Shown: piece after piece, positions 1 through 8,886 of the stretch
Layout of the letters: every line of letters starts with the position of its first letter
Position numbering within the stretch: the stretch's first letter is position 1
From: Bacteroidales bacterium
Lineage (GTDB): Bacteria > Bacteroidota > Bacteroidia > Bacteroidales > UBA932
Assembly: GCA_017561665.1 (NCBI GenBank)
Contig: JAFZBQ010000039.1
Coordinates: 1-32,669, forward strand
Reading direction: 5' to 3'
DNA: 32,669 nt
The notes under the pieces: model-generated
Database searches by the model: none
Told to the model about the DNA's origin: nothing
Seen by the model: only the letters and a program-made list of their open reading frames with translations
Made by a program: the position numbers and the translations under genes

Positions 1-1523
1 ACACTGCGGGCGTTCTCGCACATACCGATTCTCTTGGTATCTATCGTGATGCGCTCCATGGGTATTACGGGGAGATTCTCTTCCTTGACTATTTGGGCAA
101 ACTTCTCGTACTTGCCGTCGCTGCGGTCGGCCAGATCGGCCGCCTTCATGTTATAGTCACGGTATGTATTGTCGCTGGGGTTTATATTCTTGCTCAGGAA
201 GGCCAGTTTGACCTTATCTTTGGGTTTGGTGGCTTTTTCCAGCTTAAGCACGGCCAGCATCTGGTACTGGTCCAATTCGAGCAGGCGCGTCTCGCCCTGC
301 TTCATTTCAAATGCCTCGTTGAAGACATCAAGGCCGTTGGCTGCCAGGACATCCATTGTGGTCCATCCCGTCGGCATCAAATCTGCGCTGGTTCCGTCTT
401 TGCGGACAGCCGCCAGCAGGGAGTCTGCCTTGGCACGATCGGCAACAGGGAACATCGCATAGGAGATGCTCACGCTGTCTGGGAGAGTCTTGCGCTCCAC
501 CACCCTGACTGCGCTGAAGGCGGAGAAGGTGGAATCGATGGGGCTGACGGCCGCGCCGGAGCCAAAGGCATAGTCGGCAAAGGCTGGTGTGCGGCTGGCA
601 AGCTCCTCCTTGCTGTAGAACGTATCATCCCAGCGGCGGTCGGAATTGAGCGCAATGAAGTTCTTGAGGTTGTCGGCCTCGGCAAACTGTGCGTACAGCT
701 CTTCGAAGGAGGCCTTGATTTCGTCTATATCCTCCTGGCTGGGAATGACCTCGAATACAACATACTCGATGTCACGGTTGGCGGGTTGCTCGAAAAGCTT
801 CTTGCGGTCGTTGTAGTATTTGCTGACCTCGGAAGCAGAAACCTGCAGGGTGGAATCCACGCCAAAGTCGATGGGCACCACAAACCAGTCTATGTCCCTG
901 GTGGTATTGCCGTCGGCAATTGCATTCTCTATCTGGACGGGACTGAGGGTGGCGCTGTTGCGCAGCGCAGAATTATACTTGCTGTACATCTGGTTCGCAT
1001 ACACCATATCCTTGAGGTACTCCCAGTATTTGCGGGGGGTGTTGGTCTCTTCAAGATCCATCTGGGAAACGAACTCCTTGACGGCATCGGGGCTGAAGCG
1101 GCCGTCCTCGCCCGTAAACATGCGCTGCTGGGCGATTATCGGCGAGGGGTTCTCTCCCTGGAGCAGCTCTACCATCTCAGCGTCCTCTACGCTGTAGCCG
1201 GCGTCCTTGATCTTGGGGAAGAACACCTTCTGGTTGAAGAGCTGGGTCCAGGTCATCTCACGCACCTGGTTGAGGCTCTCCTCGCTGTTTGCGCTGCTGC
1301 CGGTGAGTGCCTGCATCAGCGCCGAGTTCTGCTCTACGGCTGTGAAATATTCGCGGTAGGTGATGGGCTTGCCATTCATCTGACCCACGTTGTTTTCTTT
1401 AGACATGCTTTGCAAAGTCGACCCGAGAGTGTTGGGGTCTATGATAAACGACAGCAGAGCCACCGCTATCAAGATAGAAATAAGAATACCGAGTTTTACA
1501 CGGATTTTCTCCAATACGGCCAT
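1..1523 (-). CDS. SurA/PpiD-type peptidylprolyl isomerase, 3' end outside window
   Basis: Envelope folding chaperone, anchored in the inner membrane and facing the periplasm. Translation from the ATG at 1521-1523 begins MAVLEKIRVKLGILISI, and one hydrophobic segment (about residues 12-30) forms a signal anchor. A SurA_N-like helical region follows (about 30-230), then a parvulin-like stretch (about 330-440) ending in a 'FNEAFEMKQGETR...' strand-loop typical of PpiC domains. The frame stays open through about 507 codons to the window edge, so the C-terminus (family members are usually about 700 aa) is missing. It lies 49 bp downstream of lptC as the last visible gene of an envelope cluster, which fits a role in outer-membrane protein maturation. 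Whether it has real prolyl isomerase activity or only chaperone activity cannot be told here. Confidence 0.85.
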   Translation of the reverse strand, partial: MAVLEKIRVKLGILISILIAVALLSFIIDPNTLGSTLQSMSKENNVGQMNGKPITYREYFTAVEQNSALMQALTGSSANSEESLNQVREMTWTQLFNQKVFFPKIKDAGYSVEDAEMVELLQGENPSPIIAQQRMFTGEDGRFSPDAVKEFVSQMDLEETNTPRKYWEYLKDMVYANQMYSKYNSALRNSATLSPVQIENAIADGNTTRDIDWFVVPIDFGVDSTLQVSASEVSKYYNDRKKLFEQPANRDIEYVVFEVIPSQEDIDEIKASFEELYAQFAEADNLKNFIALNSDRRWDDTFYSKEELASRTPAFADYAFGSGAAVSPIDSTFSAFSAVRVVERKTLPDSVSISYAMFPVADRAKADSLLAAVRKDGTSADLMPTGWTTMDVLAANGLDVFNEAFEMKQGETRLLELDQYQMLAVLKLEKATKPKDKVKLAFLSKNINPSDNTYRDYNMKAADLADRSDGKYEKFAQIVKEENLPVIPMERITIDTKRIGMCENARS

Positions 1524-1572
1524 ATCAGTACTATAGTATTATTTTGGTTATATCTGTTTTAAGCGCGCAAAA

Positions 1573-2220
1573 TTACAAATTTTTTTTAATACGAGGCAAC
1601 GGGCCCACAAAATTCACCGTATCGATGTAGAATTTGGTGGAATCGCTCACCACCCGGCCGAAAGAATCGAACGGGCGCATTATGGTGGACTGGTTTGCGC
1701 GCTGGTCGCTGCGCAGGCCGTAGCCCTGCAGCTTTCCCTTTGGTGAGGTCATCACCACGTAGCAGTCGGTATAGATCTGTTCCTGCTTCTTGTCCCACCA
1801 TACGGTATCGGTGATTATGCGCTCTCCCTTGATGTGATTCAGGATGTTTACGTTGCCGAAGGCCATCCACTCCTCCTGTCGGTCACGCAGGGTGTGCTGC
1901 GCCCCCTCCGAAATAAGCTGCGATTCCAGCAGGCCGTCGCTATTGTAGACGTATACCTCGAATCCGTCGCTGTATACCTCCTTGGTTATCTGAACGGAGT
2001 CTTTCTCGTAGCGGTAGGTATCCATCGCCCGGCACCGCATCTCCATTGTGAGGTCGGCCTTTTCGTATTCCATGGCATGCATGCCGCGCACGCTCTGGAC
2101 GGGGGTGGTTTCGTAGTCTATCGCTGGGGTCTGGGGCTTCTGCTTGCAGGAGACGCACACCAGTATTGATAAAAAGAACGGTAGAGACAGGGATATCCCC
2201 GCCTCTACGCGTCTTAATAT
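1573..2220 (-). CDS. lptC: LPS export ABC transporter periplasmic protein LptC (start codon uncertain)
   Basis: LptC is the bitopic or lipid-anchored periplasmic part of the Lpt bridge that passes lipopolysaccharide from LptB2FG to LptA. The mature part (MEYEKADLTMEM..., 'EVYSDGFEVYVYNSDG') has the beta-jellyroll pattern of Bacteroidetes LptC, and the 195-215 aa length fits. The first conventional start, GTG at 2160, would begin MCVSCKQK and lose the signal peptide. The in-frame upstream codons encode a charged stretch and a hydrophobic segment ending in LVCVSC, a good lipoprotein signal. No ATG, GTG or TTG lies between the preceding stop (2242-2244) and 2160. I therefore extend to an ATA at 2218-2220, which has an A/G-rich stretch upstream. 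The gene follows the TPR gene by about 20 bp. Family call is good; the 5' end is inferred. Confidence 0.75.
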   Translation of the reverse strand: MLRRVEAGISLSLPFFLSILVCVSCKQKPQTPAIDYETTPVQSVRGMHAMEYEKADLTMEMRCRAMDTYRYEKDSVQITKEVYSDGFEVYVYNSDGLLESQLISEGAQHTLRDRQEEWMAFGNVNILNHIKGERIITDTVWWDKKQEQIYTDCYVVMTSPKGKLQGYGLRSDQRANQSTIMRPFDSFGRVVSDSTKFYIDTVNFVGPLPRIKKNL

Positions 2221-2241
2221 GAACTTCTTTCTATCCGTGTT

Positions 2242-3549
2242 TTATCTTGTTCTAACGGTTGTGGTTTCGCGCAGCGAACCGCAGCTCACGGTGTATGCCT
2301 TGCCGTCGGTAAGGTCATACATGAAGGCGTCTGCCTTGTTGGGGAAGTATGCCGCATACTGGCCGGCCAGGGCGTTGGCCTCTGCCTTGAGTGAAGGATC
2401 GGCAGCCGCAGCACGGTTCACATAGTCGTAGGCAACCCAGAAGTGTGCGTGCGCCTCAACCTCGTTGCCGCCGCAGCGGGCGGTGCCCCAGATGGTACCG
2501 ATCAGCAGGTATGCCTTGCCTTTGAATTCGTCGGAAAGCTCCGCCGCCTTCTTGGCCGCAGCGATCGCAGCAGCGTTGTTGCCGGCCTTTTTATAATTAT
2601 AGGAGCCGAGTTCCATGTAGTAGTTGGCCAGCTGCTGATTGTCCTCGCAGTTGCGGATGGCCTCATTGAGGTACTTGACTGCATTGGACGCATCGTCCTT
2701 GCGGGAATACAGTTTATAGAGCAGGTATGCCGATCCGGAAGAAGGATCCTTTGCATAGAGTCCCTTGACTGCGTTCAGGTAGAGGTCGCTGTCCAGGCAG
2801 TCGGCCGCGCTGAGCATCTTGACCACGCTGCGGAGGGTCTCCTCGTCGTCGGGGTTGGCCTCGTAGCGGGGGGTGAGCAGCGCGAGCATGTTGTCGCAGC
2901 TTGCGATACCGCTGTTCATGAAGAGGGTCTCGACATCCTTCTGCGCCTTGCGGAGCTTGGGATCATCCTTGGCTGCCAGTGCAGAGTTCATCGTCTCGGA
3001 GATGGCGGTGTAATCTGCCATCACCTCCTCGGCTCCCAACTCACCGTTGGAATAGAGGGTGGAGGCGGTCTCCATCAGCTTGACGTAAACCAGGTCGCTG
3101 GACTTGTCGCCAGTCTGGGCAAATATATCCTTCATTTCCTGGTAAACGGCCTTGGGATTGTCTTCGTTCCACTTGAAGTTGACGATGTCGATGGCCTTGT
3201 TGTTCAAAGCCGACACGGCGTTCTTGGGATAGTTGGCAACGCGCTGGTCGTATATCTTCATGATGGTGTCCACAAAACCGGCGCGGTCTTCTGCCTTCTT
3301 GTTTTTACCGTATGCCCAGCGCATCAGTTTCTGACCGTCGATAAGCAGATTCTGGCTGGCGGTGACAGGACAGAGCGCGTATGCTTGGCGCCAGGGACCG
3401 ATGGCCTCGGCGTTGTTGCCTTGCTTGAGGTACTCTTTATAATATGAGAGGTACTTTACACATTCGGCACTGTCTGGTCCGAATCTGCCTTGTGCGAATG
3501 CGGTTACGGAGATAACCGCCGCAAACAAAATAGTCAAAATCCTTTTCAT
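2242..3549 (-). CDS. Exported TPR-repeat protein
   Basis: A 435-aa protein with a clear Sec signal peptide (MKRILTILFAAVISVTAFAQ, cleavage likely after AFA). The rest is almost wholly alpha-helical with degenerate tetratricopeptide repeats: 'YYKEYLKQGNNAEAIGPWRQAYALCP' near the start and clearer units at about residues 270-350 ('AVKYLNEAIRNCED', 'YYMELGSYNYKKAGNNAAAIAAAKKAAEL'). TPRs mediate protein-protein contacts; no catalytic motif is seen. In Bacteroidales genomes a TPR protein commonly sits in this position between the coaX-linked outer-membrane protein and lptC, so a periplasmic scaffold or assembly role in envelope biogenesis is a reasonable inference. It starts 24 bp after the outer-membrane protein gene ends. 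Confidence 0.85.
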   Translation of the reverse strand: MKRILTILFAAVISVTAFAQGRFGPDSAECVKYLSYYKEYLKQGNNAEAIGPWRQAYALCPVTASQNLLIDGQKLMRWAYGKNKKAEDRAGFVDTIMKIYDQRVANYPKNAVSALNNKAIDIVNFKWNEDNPKAVYQEMKDIFAQTGDKSSDLVYVKLMETASTLYSNGELGAEEVMADYTAISETMNSALAAKDDPKLRKAQKDVETLFMNSGIASCDNMLALLTPRYEANPDDEETLRSVVKMLSAADCLDSDLYLNAVKGLYAKDPSSGSAYLLYKLYSRKDDASNAVKYLNEAIRNCEDNQQLANYYMELGSYNYKKAGNNAAAIAAAKKAAELSDEFKGKAYLLIGTIWGTARCGGNEVEAHAHFWVAYDYVNRAAAADPSLKAEANALAGQYAAYFPNKADAFMYDLTDGKAYTVSCGSLRETTTVRTR

Positions 3550-3573
3550 AGTGTAAAGTTATTAATTATTGTT

Positions 3574-4923
3574 CTACTTGTACAAAGATTTGTGGAACCA
3601 CGTATCAAACAGATTCAGGCCCACATTTATCTTTACATAATTCTCCTTTACCAAATTGCTTGCCAAAGTGCCGGTTTGCCCGATGTCGACGCTGAAGGCG
3701 AGGGACGTAAGGCGGGTGTCGGCCGTCAGTGAAATAGGGAAACTGATGCCGAAGGTAAGGCCCGTGGAGTTGATGGGCACGCCCCCTACGGCGATATATC
3801 CCTGCGTATGGTAGAGGCCCGCGCGATAGGTCATGCGGCGGGAATAGTGACGGAAGTCATATTTGCCCGGGGTTATTTCTCCGCCCAGCCGGAACGACTG
3901 TGTCAGGCGGGTGCTTACGTCCACGCCGGGAGCGTTGGTAAAGGTGGTCTTGCTCCAGTCCTGCATGGTATAATCGAACCCCACCATCCATTTGTCAATC
4001 TTGCGAAGGGTGAAACCGGCCCCGATTTCGCCGGGTATTTTATAATCTATAGGTGTATTTACCGTAGAAATCGTGTCCTGCGTATTGGTGGTGGTGGCCA
4101 TAACCACGTCGGAGAAATCCCCTCCCATGGCCCCGCCGATAAGATATGTGGCACCCAGCGTCAGCGGCATATCCTTGGCCACATTCAAAGTATACTGCAC
4201 GCCCGCCTTGCCGCCGATGCCTCGGGAGACGCTGCTCCAGGTGCGGGTTATCTTGCGGTAATGGCTGTTGGTGGCGAAGTTTGTGGTGGACTGATGGATG
4301 GTGTTACCCAGATAGTAGATGCCGTCGAGGCCGATGCTCAGATTGTCTATTATTTTCCAGCCGGCCCCCAGGACAACCTGATAGATGCCGCCTTTGCCCG
4401 CCTTGGAATAATTGACGTCGCCCATCTCCAGCAGCACGTTATCGGCATATTCGCGGGATACAAACGAATATCCGGTGGCGGCATAGGGCATAAGGCCCGC
4501 CTTGAGGGCGACTCTCTTGCCGATGGGCACCGACGCCACTATATGGTGGATGTTGAACATATTGTTCACCGAGCGCAACTTGCCGCTGTCGGTATCCTCT
4601 ATCGAGGTGGCGGCGTCGGCGGTGTAGAAGATGTTCTTCTGTGTCACGCCAAAGTCCAGCATGAACGACCGGCTCTCGCGCGCGGTGACCGCCGCGGGAT
4701 TGACCCAGTTGAGGATGGAGTTGTCTCGGACGCCGATGGATATGCCGCCCATAGCCATTGAATTCTGGTTGCCGAGCGGTTCTAGATTGCCTATTCCATA
4801 CATCGAGTAGGGAGAGAAGGCGTCGAACGCCACGTCCGCCTGGGCACTGAGTCTGACCGGCAAAAATACCGACAGGACAAACGCCAGTGCAAGGGAAACC
4901 GATATTATTTGTTTTCTGCTCAT
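3574..4923 (-). CDS. Outer-membrane beta-barrel protein, FadL/PorV-like
   Basis: A 449-aa protein with a signal peptide (hydrophobic core at about 8-22, cleavage near LSAQA). The mature N-terminus 'FSPYSMYGIGNLEPLGNQNSMAMGGISIG' followed by 'NWVNPAAVTA' is the usual opening of Bacteroidetes outer-membrane proteins of the FadL/PorV group. Many alternating amphipathic strands follow, with a C-terminal strand ending in aromatic residues ('YVKINVGLNLFDTWFHKSLYK'). No substrate can be assigned. Its ATG shares one base with the coaX stop (TAATG at 4921-4925), so translation is probably coupled. Neighbouring lptC and PPIase genes support an outer-membrane biogenesis setting. Confidence 0.8.
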   Translation of the reverse strand: MSRKQIISVSLALAFVLSVFLPVRLSAQADVAFDAFSPYSMYGIGNLEPLGNQNSMAMGGISIGVRDNSILNWVNPAAVTARESRSFMLDFGVTQKNIFYTADAATSIEDTDSGKLRSVNNMFNIHHIVASVPIGKRVALKAGLMPYAATGYSFVSREYADNVLLEMGDVNYSKAGKGGIYQVVLGAGWKIIDNLSIGLDGIYYLGNTIHQSTTNFATNSHYRKITRTWSSVSRGIGGKAGVQYTLNVAKDMPLTLGATYLIGGAMGGDFSDVVMATTTNTQDTISTVNTPIDYKIPGEIGAGFTLRKIDKWMVGFDYTMQDWSKTTFTNAPGVDVSTRLTQSFRLGGEITPGKYDFRHYSRRMTYRAGLYHTQGYIAVGGVPINSTGLTFGISFPISLTADTRLTSLAFSVDIGQTGTLASNLVKENYVKINVGLNLFDTWFHKSLYK

Positions 4924-5666
4924 TATTGTGCCATTGCTATGTATGCCAGGCCGTCCAGAACCAGGTTCTCCTCTACCCTTACATCGCCTTCGAGGCCCGG
5001 CGCGAAAATACGCGCATCCCCTCCGGTGAGTATCACTTTGCGGTGAGGATGGGCGCGCATGTAGCCCTCTATCTCAAATTTCAAACCAAGGATGTTGCCG
5101 GCGGCCATCGCGGTGTCCAGGTCGTAGCCGATGGTGGAGATGGTGTTGATGTCGCCCTTGGCCAGCACGGTCTGCGGCTCTATCAGCGGAATCTTGCGGG
5201 TAAAGTGGCTCAGCGCACGGTAGCGGGTGTTCAGCCCCAGCGAGATGGATCCACCCACATAGTGGCCTTTGTCTATGAATTCCACCGTGGTGGCGGTGCC
5301 GAAATCAAAGAGGAGGATATCCTCCTGCGGCATCAGCAGGCTGGCCTGCAGGATGGCCGCCATACGGTCGGCACCCATGCCGTCGGGCATGTTGTCCAGA
5401 TAGCGGTAGGTTGCGTCGCCGGCATTTATCCGCTCCCTCACGAAATCTATGTTGAAATCGACAAAACGGCGGCAGAGCCCCTTGAGCACATCCTTGAGGC
5501 GGTGGTCGGTATCCCTGACGGAAGAGAGGACGATGGTGTCGAACTTCTCCCTGATGATCTCGTTCAGATTTGAAGGATCCTCTACCCTTTGCAGCGACTT
5601 GATATGCATCTTGTCGTAGCGGGCAATTTTACAGGAGGTGTTGCCGATATCTATTACCAGATTCAT
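4923..5666 (-). CDS. coaX: Type III pantothenate kinase
   Basis: Phosphorylates pantothenate with ATP, the first step of coenzyme A synthesis, in the cytosol. The 247-aa length is normal. Visible ASKHA-fold motifs are DIGNTSCKIA (residues 5-14, phosphate 1), GADR (98-101, pantothenate pocket), DFGTATTVEF (121-130, phosphate 2) and LTGGDA (213-218, adenosine). The loop usually reading GG-x-I-x-PG is here GGSISLGL, with Leu for Pro. The ATG at 5664-5666 lies 13 bp after the mfd stop and its stop overlaps the next start by one base. The call is firm from the motif set. Confidence 0.95.
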   Translation of the reverse strand: MNLVIDIGNTSCKIARYDKMHIKSLQRVEDPSNLNEIIREKFDTIVLSSVRDTDHRLKDVLKGLCRRFVDFNIDFVRERINAGDATYRYLDNMPDGMGADRMAAILQASLLMPQEDILLFDFGTATTVEFIDKGHYVGGSISLGLNTRYRALSHFTRKIPLIEPQTVLAKGDINTISTIGYDLDTAMAAGNILGLKFEIEGYMRAHPHRKVILTGGDARIFAPGLEGDVRVEENLVLDGLAYIAMAQ

Positions 5667-5679
5667 CCGAAAAAGCGGT

Positions 5680-8600
5680 TTAAGATTGCAAATTTAGCAT
5701 TTCTTGCAATAATTCAACGGCTTTTTTGACACTTCTCACTTTTTCGCATTTGACAAACAGCGAATTAGGTCGCTGGACAAGTTGATACTTGTGGTGCGCC
5801 TGCTGTATGTAATCCAGTATGTTCCCGAAGGTGCGGCTGTTGTAATACGACGACTTCTGGTTGGAGACGAAATAGGCCAGCATGCCGCCGTTCTTGAGTA
5901 TTATCTTCTCGAAACCGAGGTCCATGGCGACCTGGCGCAGGCGCACAATGTTGATTAGTTCTTCAAGCTGCTGTGGCGGCGGACCGAAGCGGTCGGTAAT
6001 CTCCGCCACGAAGCCGTCTATCAGCGCGGCGCTCTTCATATTGTCCAACTCGCGGTAGAGGCGCATCTTCTCCTTGGGCACATTTATGTAATCGTCGGGG
6101 ATGAAGGCCTCGATATCAGTGTCGATATAGCAGTCGGATACCCAGCCTCCGGCAATCACTCCGCCGGTATCGGCGGTGACTTCGTCGGCGTCTATTTCGC
6201 TGCGCAGTTCGCTCATAGCCTCGGAGAGAATCTTCTGATAGGTTTCAAAACCCATCTCAGCTATGAAGCCGCTCTGCTCCGCCCCCAGCAGGTTGCCGGC
6301 GCCGCGGATATCCAGATCCTGCATCGCTATGTTGAAGCCGCTGCCCAGGTCGCTGAAGGTCTCGATGGCGTTAAGGCGGCTGCGGGCATCGTCGGTGAGG
6401 ATGGCCTGCGAGGGTACAATCAGGTAGCAATAGGCCTTGACGTTGCTGCGCCCCACGCGACCGCGCAGCTGGTGCAGGTCGCTCAAGCCGAAGTTCTGGG
6501 CTCGGTTTATCAGCATCGTGTTGGCGTTGGGAATGTCCACGCCGTTTTCCATGATGGTGGTGGAAACCAGTATGTCGTAGTCGCCGTCAATGAAGTCAAG
6601 TATCTTCTTTTCCAGCTCCACCGGTTCCATCTGGCCGTGTGCCACGCATATTCTCGCCTTGGGGCATATCAGCCTTATCTGGTCGGCCACCGCTTCTATA
6701 TCCTCCACCCGGTTGTGGATGAAATATACCTGGCCGCGGCGCTCCAGCTCGTTTTCAATTATCTCGCGGATGCTGTCGGTATCAAAATCTATTATCTCCG
6801 TATGTATCGGGATGCGGTTGGGCGGCGGCGTGGATATGATGGAGATGTCGCGGGCCCCCAGCAGCGAAAACTGCAGAGTGCGGGGAATTGGCGTTGCGGT
6901 AAGAGTCAGCGTATCCACATTCTTTTTGAGCATACGCATCTTTTCCTTGGCGCTGACGCCGAACTTCTGCTCTTCGTCTATAACCAGCAGGCCGAGGTCC
7001 TTGAATATTATCTCCTTGCCCAGGATGCGGTGGGTACCGATCAGTATGTCAATTTTGCCTTCCCTTAACTTCTGTGCAATGTCGCGCACCTCCTTGGCGG
7101 TTTTCAGTCGGCTGATGAACTCTATATTGCAGGGAAAGTCGTTCAGACGGCTGCGGAAAGTATGATAATGCTGCAGCGCCAGGATGGTGGTCGGCACCAG
7201 CACCGCCACCTGCTTGCCGTTAGCCACCGCCTTGAAGGCGGCGCGGATGGCCACCTCGGTCTTGCCGAAACCGACGTCGCCGCATATCAGGCGGTCCATA
7301 GGGTGGTTGTCCTCCATATCCTTCTTGACATCCTCCACCGCCTTGTGTTGGTCGGGGGTGTCCTCGTACATAAAGGAGGATTCCAACTCCTGCTGCAGAT
7401 AGTCGTCCGGAGCAAAGGCGAAACCGGGCACGCTGTAGCGCTCGCTGTAGAGTTTGATGAGGTCGGCGGCAATGTCCTTTACCTTGTTCTTGGCGCTGTT
7501 CTTGAGTTTTTCCCAGCTCTTGCTTCCAAGTTTATAAATCTTGGGCGGGGTGCCGTCGGCGCTCTTGTAACGGCTGATGCGGTGAATGCCGTGGATAGAG
7601 ACGAATATCACATCTCCGTCCTTATAGGTCAGCTTGATGGCCTCCTGCACCTTGCCGTTAACATCCATATGCACCAGGCCTCCGAAACGACCAACTCCGT
7701 GGTCTATATGCACCACGTAATCTCCTATATTGAACGACATCAAATCGTTCAGGGTCAGCCTTTCGCTGCTGGTGACCTCGCGTTTTGTGACTATACGGTG
7801 ATAACGCTCGAAAATCTGATGGTCGGTATACCAGCATTGCTTTTCTTTATTGCTGATATAACCTTCGTGAAGCGATATCGATATGAACTCTACATTTGCG
7901 CCGACTCCGGTCTCCGACAGGATCTGCTTCAGGCGCACGGTCTGGTTCAGCTGCGGCGAAAGGATATGCACCCGGTAGCCATTCTCTTCGCGGGCGGTTA
8001 TGTCGCGGCATAGAATTTCAAAATTCTTGTTGAAAGCCGGCTGTGGAATGACATCAGCCGCATTTGCATTGTTGTAGGTTATATCTTCACAGAAATCCCA
8101 GTATATGGTGTTATCGGGCAACTGCTCAAGAAAATCTACATATTCTTCAGCTTCGTGATTTTCGAACAGGTTTGGATAAATATCCACCTGCGGCACATTT
8201 TCTATTGTGCGCTGGGTATCGGCATCAAAACGGGATATCTTCTCTATCTCATCTCCAAAAAAATCTATCCTGTAAGGATAATTATCGGCGTAAGAAAAAA
8301 TATCTATTATTGATCCGCGCAGGGCAAACTCGCCCGGCATCGATACAAAATCGACCTTCTTGAAACCGCTCTCGAACAGGACTTCCTTTATAAAGTCGTG
8401 GCTCAGGCTGTCTCCTTTACTTACCGATATTATGCTGTTGGTGGTCTGGCTGCGGCGCAGGACTTTTTCTGAAAGGGAATCCTTATATGAAACAATTATC
8501 AGAGGATGGTTGATTGCTGACAGTTGCTTATTAATAAGTATCTTGGTGATGTTTGTACTGCCCTGCTCCACCGCCTGGTCAATATTAGCCGGCAGTGTCT

Positions 8601-8886
8601 TGTTTTCAAATGCGTCGATAGCCTTGATGGCGGCGGTGCGCTGAACCTTTGTGGTGGCGCTTTTTACCGACTGCGCAGACTTGCTGTCGGCCGTGGCCGG
8701 AAAATAATAAAGACATTCGTCGGTAAAGAAATTGTCCAGGTCGCTGGTAAAGAACAGCGCCTCTTTCTTTGTATTGAAGCAGACTATATTAAGTGTGGGG
8801 GCGTCGAATTTCGATACAACATTGGCCAGAAATACCGCCTTGCACGATACTCCGCCGTTCAGGTTATCGAATTTCAACCTTTTCAT
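5680..8886 (-). CDS. mfd: Transcription-repair coupling factor Mfd
   Basis: An ATP-driven DNA translocase that removes RNA polymerase stalled at lesions and recruits UvrA. The protein is 1068 aa (E. coli 1148). The N-terminal third is the degenerate UvrB-like region. The RNA-polymerase-interaction domain follows ('GDYVVHIDHGVGRFGGLVHM', about 385-405). The RecG-like motor has Walker A GDVGFGKTE (about residue 540), a DEEQ box ('VIDEEQKFG', about 638), motif III 'LTATPIPRTLQ' and motif VI 'QLRGRVGRS'. The C-terminal TRCF domain ends the protein. The start overlaps the upstream hydrolase gene by 23 bp. The first ~290 codons (about 8.0-8.9 kb) are clearly AT-richer than the rest, which may mark a recombination junction or only a less constrained domain. 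Confidence 0.97.
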   Translation of the reverse strand: MKRLKFDNLNGGVSCKAVFLANVVSKFDAPTLNIVCFNTKKEALFFTSDLDNFFTDECLYYFPATADSKSAQSVKSATTKVQRTAAIKAIDAFENKTLPANIDQAVEQGSTNITKILINKQLSAINHPLIIVSYKDSLSEKVLRRSQTTNSIISVSKGDSLSHDFIKEVLFESGFKKVDFVSMPGEFALRGSIIDIFSYADNYPYRIDFFGDEIEKISRFDADTQRTIENVPQVDIYPNLFENHEAEEYVDFLEQLPDNTIYWDFCEDITYNNANAADVIPQPAFNKNFEILCRDITAREENGYRVHILSPQLNQTVRLKQILSETGVGANVEFISISLHEGYISNKEKQCWYTDHQIFERYHRIVTKREVTSSERLTLNDLMSFNIGDYVVHIDHGVGRFGGLVHMDVNGKVQEAIKLTYKDGDVIFVSIHGIHRISRYKSADGTPPKIYKLGSKSWEKLKNSAKNKVKDIAADLIKLYSERYSVPGFAFAPDDYLQQELESSFMYEDTPDQHKAVEDVKKDMEDNHPMDRLICGDVGFGKTEVAIRAAFKAVANGKQVAVLVPTTILALQHYHTFRSRLNDFPCNIEFISRLKTAKEVRDIAQKLREGKIDILIGTHRILGKEIIFKDLGLLVIDEEQKFGVSAKEKMRMLKKNVDTLTLTATPIPRTLQFSLLGARDISIISTPPPNRIPIHTEIIDFDTDSIREIIENELERRGQVYFIHNRVEDIEAVADQIRLICPKARICVAHGQMEPVELEKKILDFIDGDYDILVSTTIMENGVDIPNANTMLINRAQNFGLSDLHQLRGRVGRSNVKAYCYLIVPSQAILTDDARSRLNAIETFSDLGSGFNIAMQDLDIRGAGNLLGAEQSGFIAEMGFETYQKILSEAMSELRSEIDADEVTADTGGVIAGGWVSDCYIDTDIEAFIPDDYINVPKEKMRLYRELDNMKSAALIDGFVAEITDRFGPPPQQLEELINIVRLRQVAMDLGFEKIILKNGGMLAYFVSNQKSSYYNSRTFGNILDYIQQAHHKYQLVQRPNSLFVKCEKVRSVKKAVELLQEMLNLQS

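Noticed and set aside
93..1562. 489-aa plus-strand open frame
   Set aside because: It is the complement of the PPIase gene; the minus-strand frame has the recognisable SurA/PpiD-type N-terminus and the plus frame has no family features.
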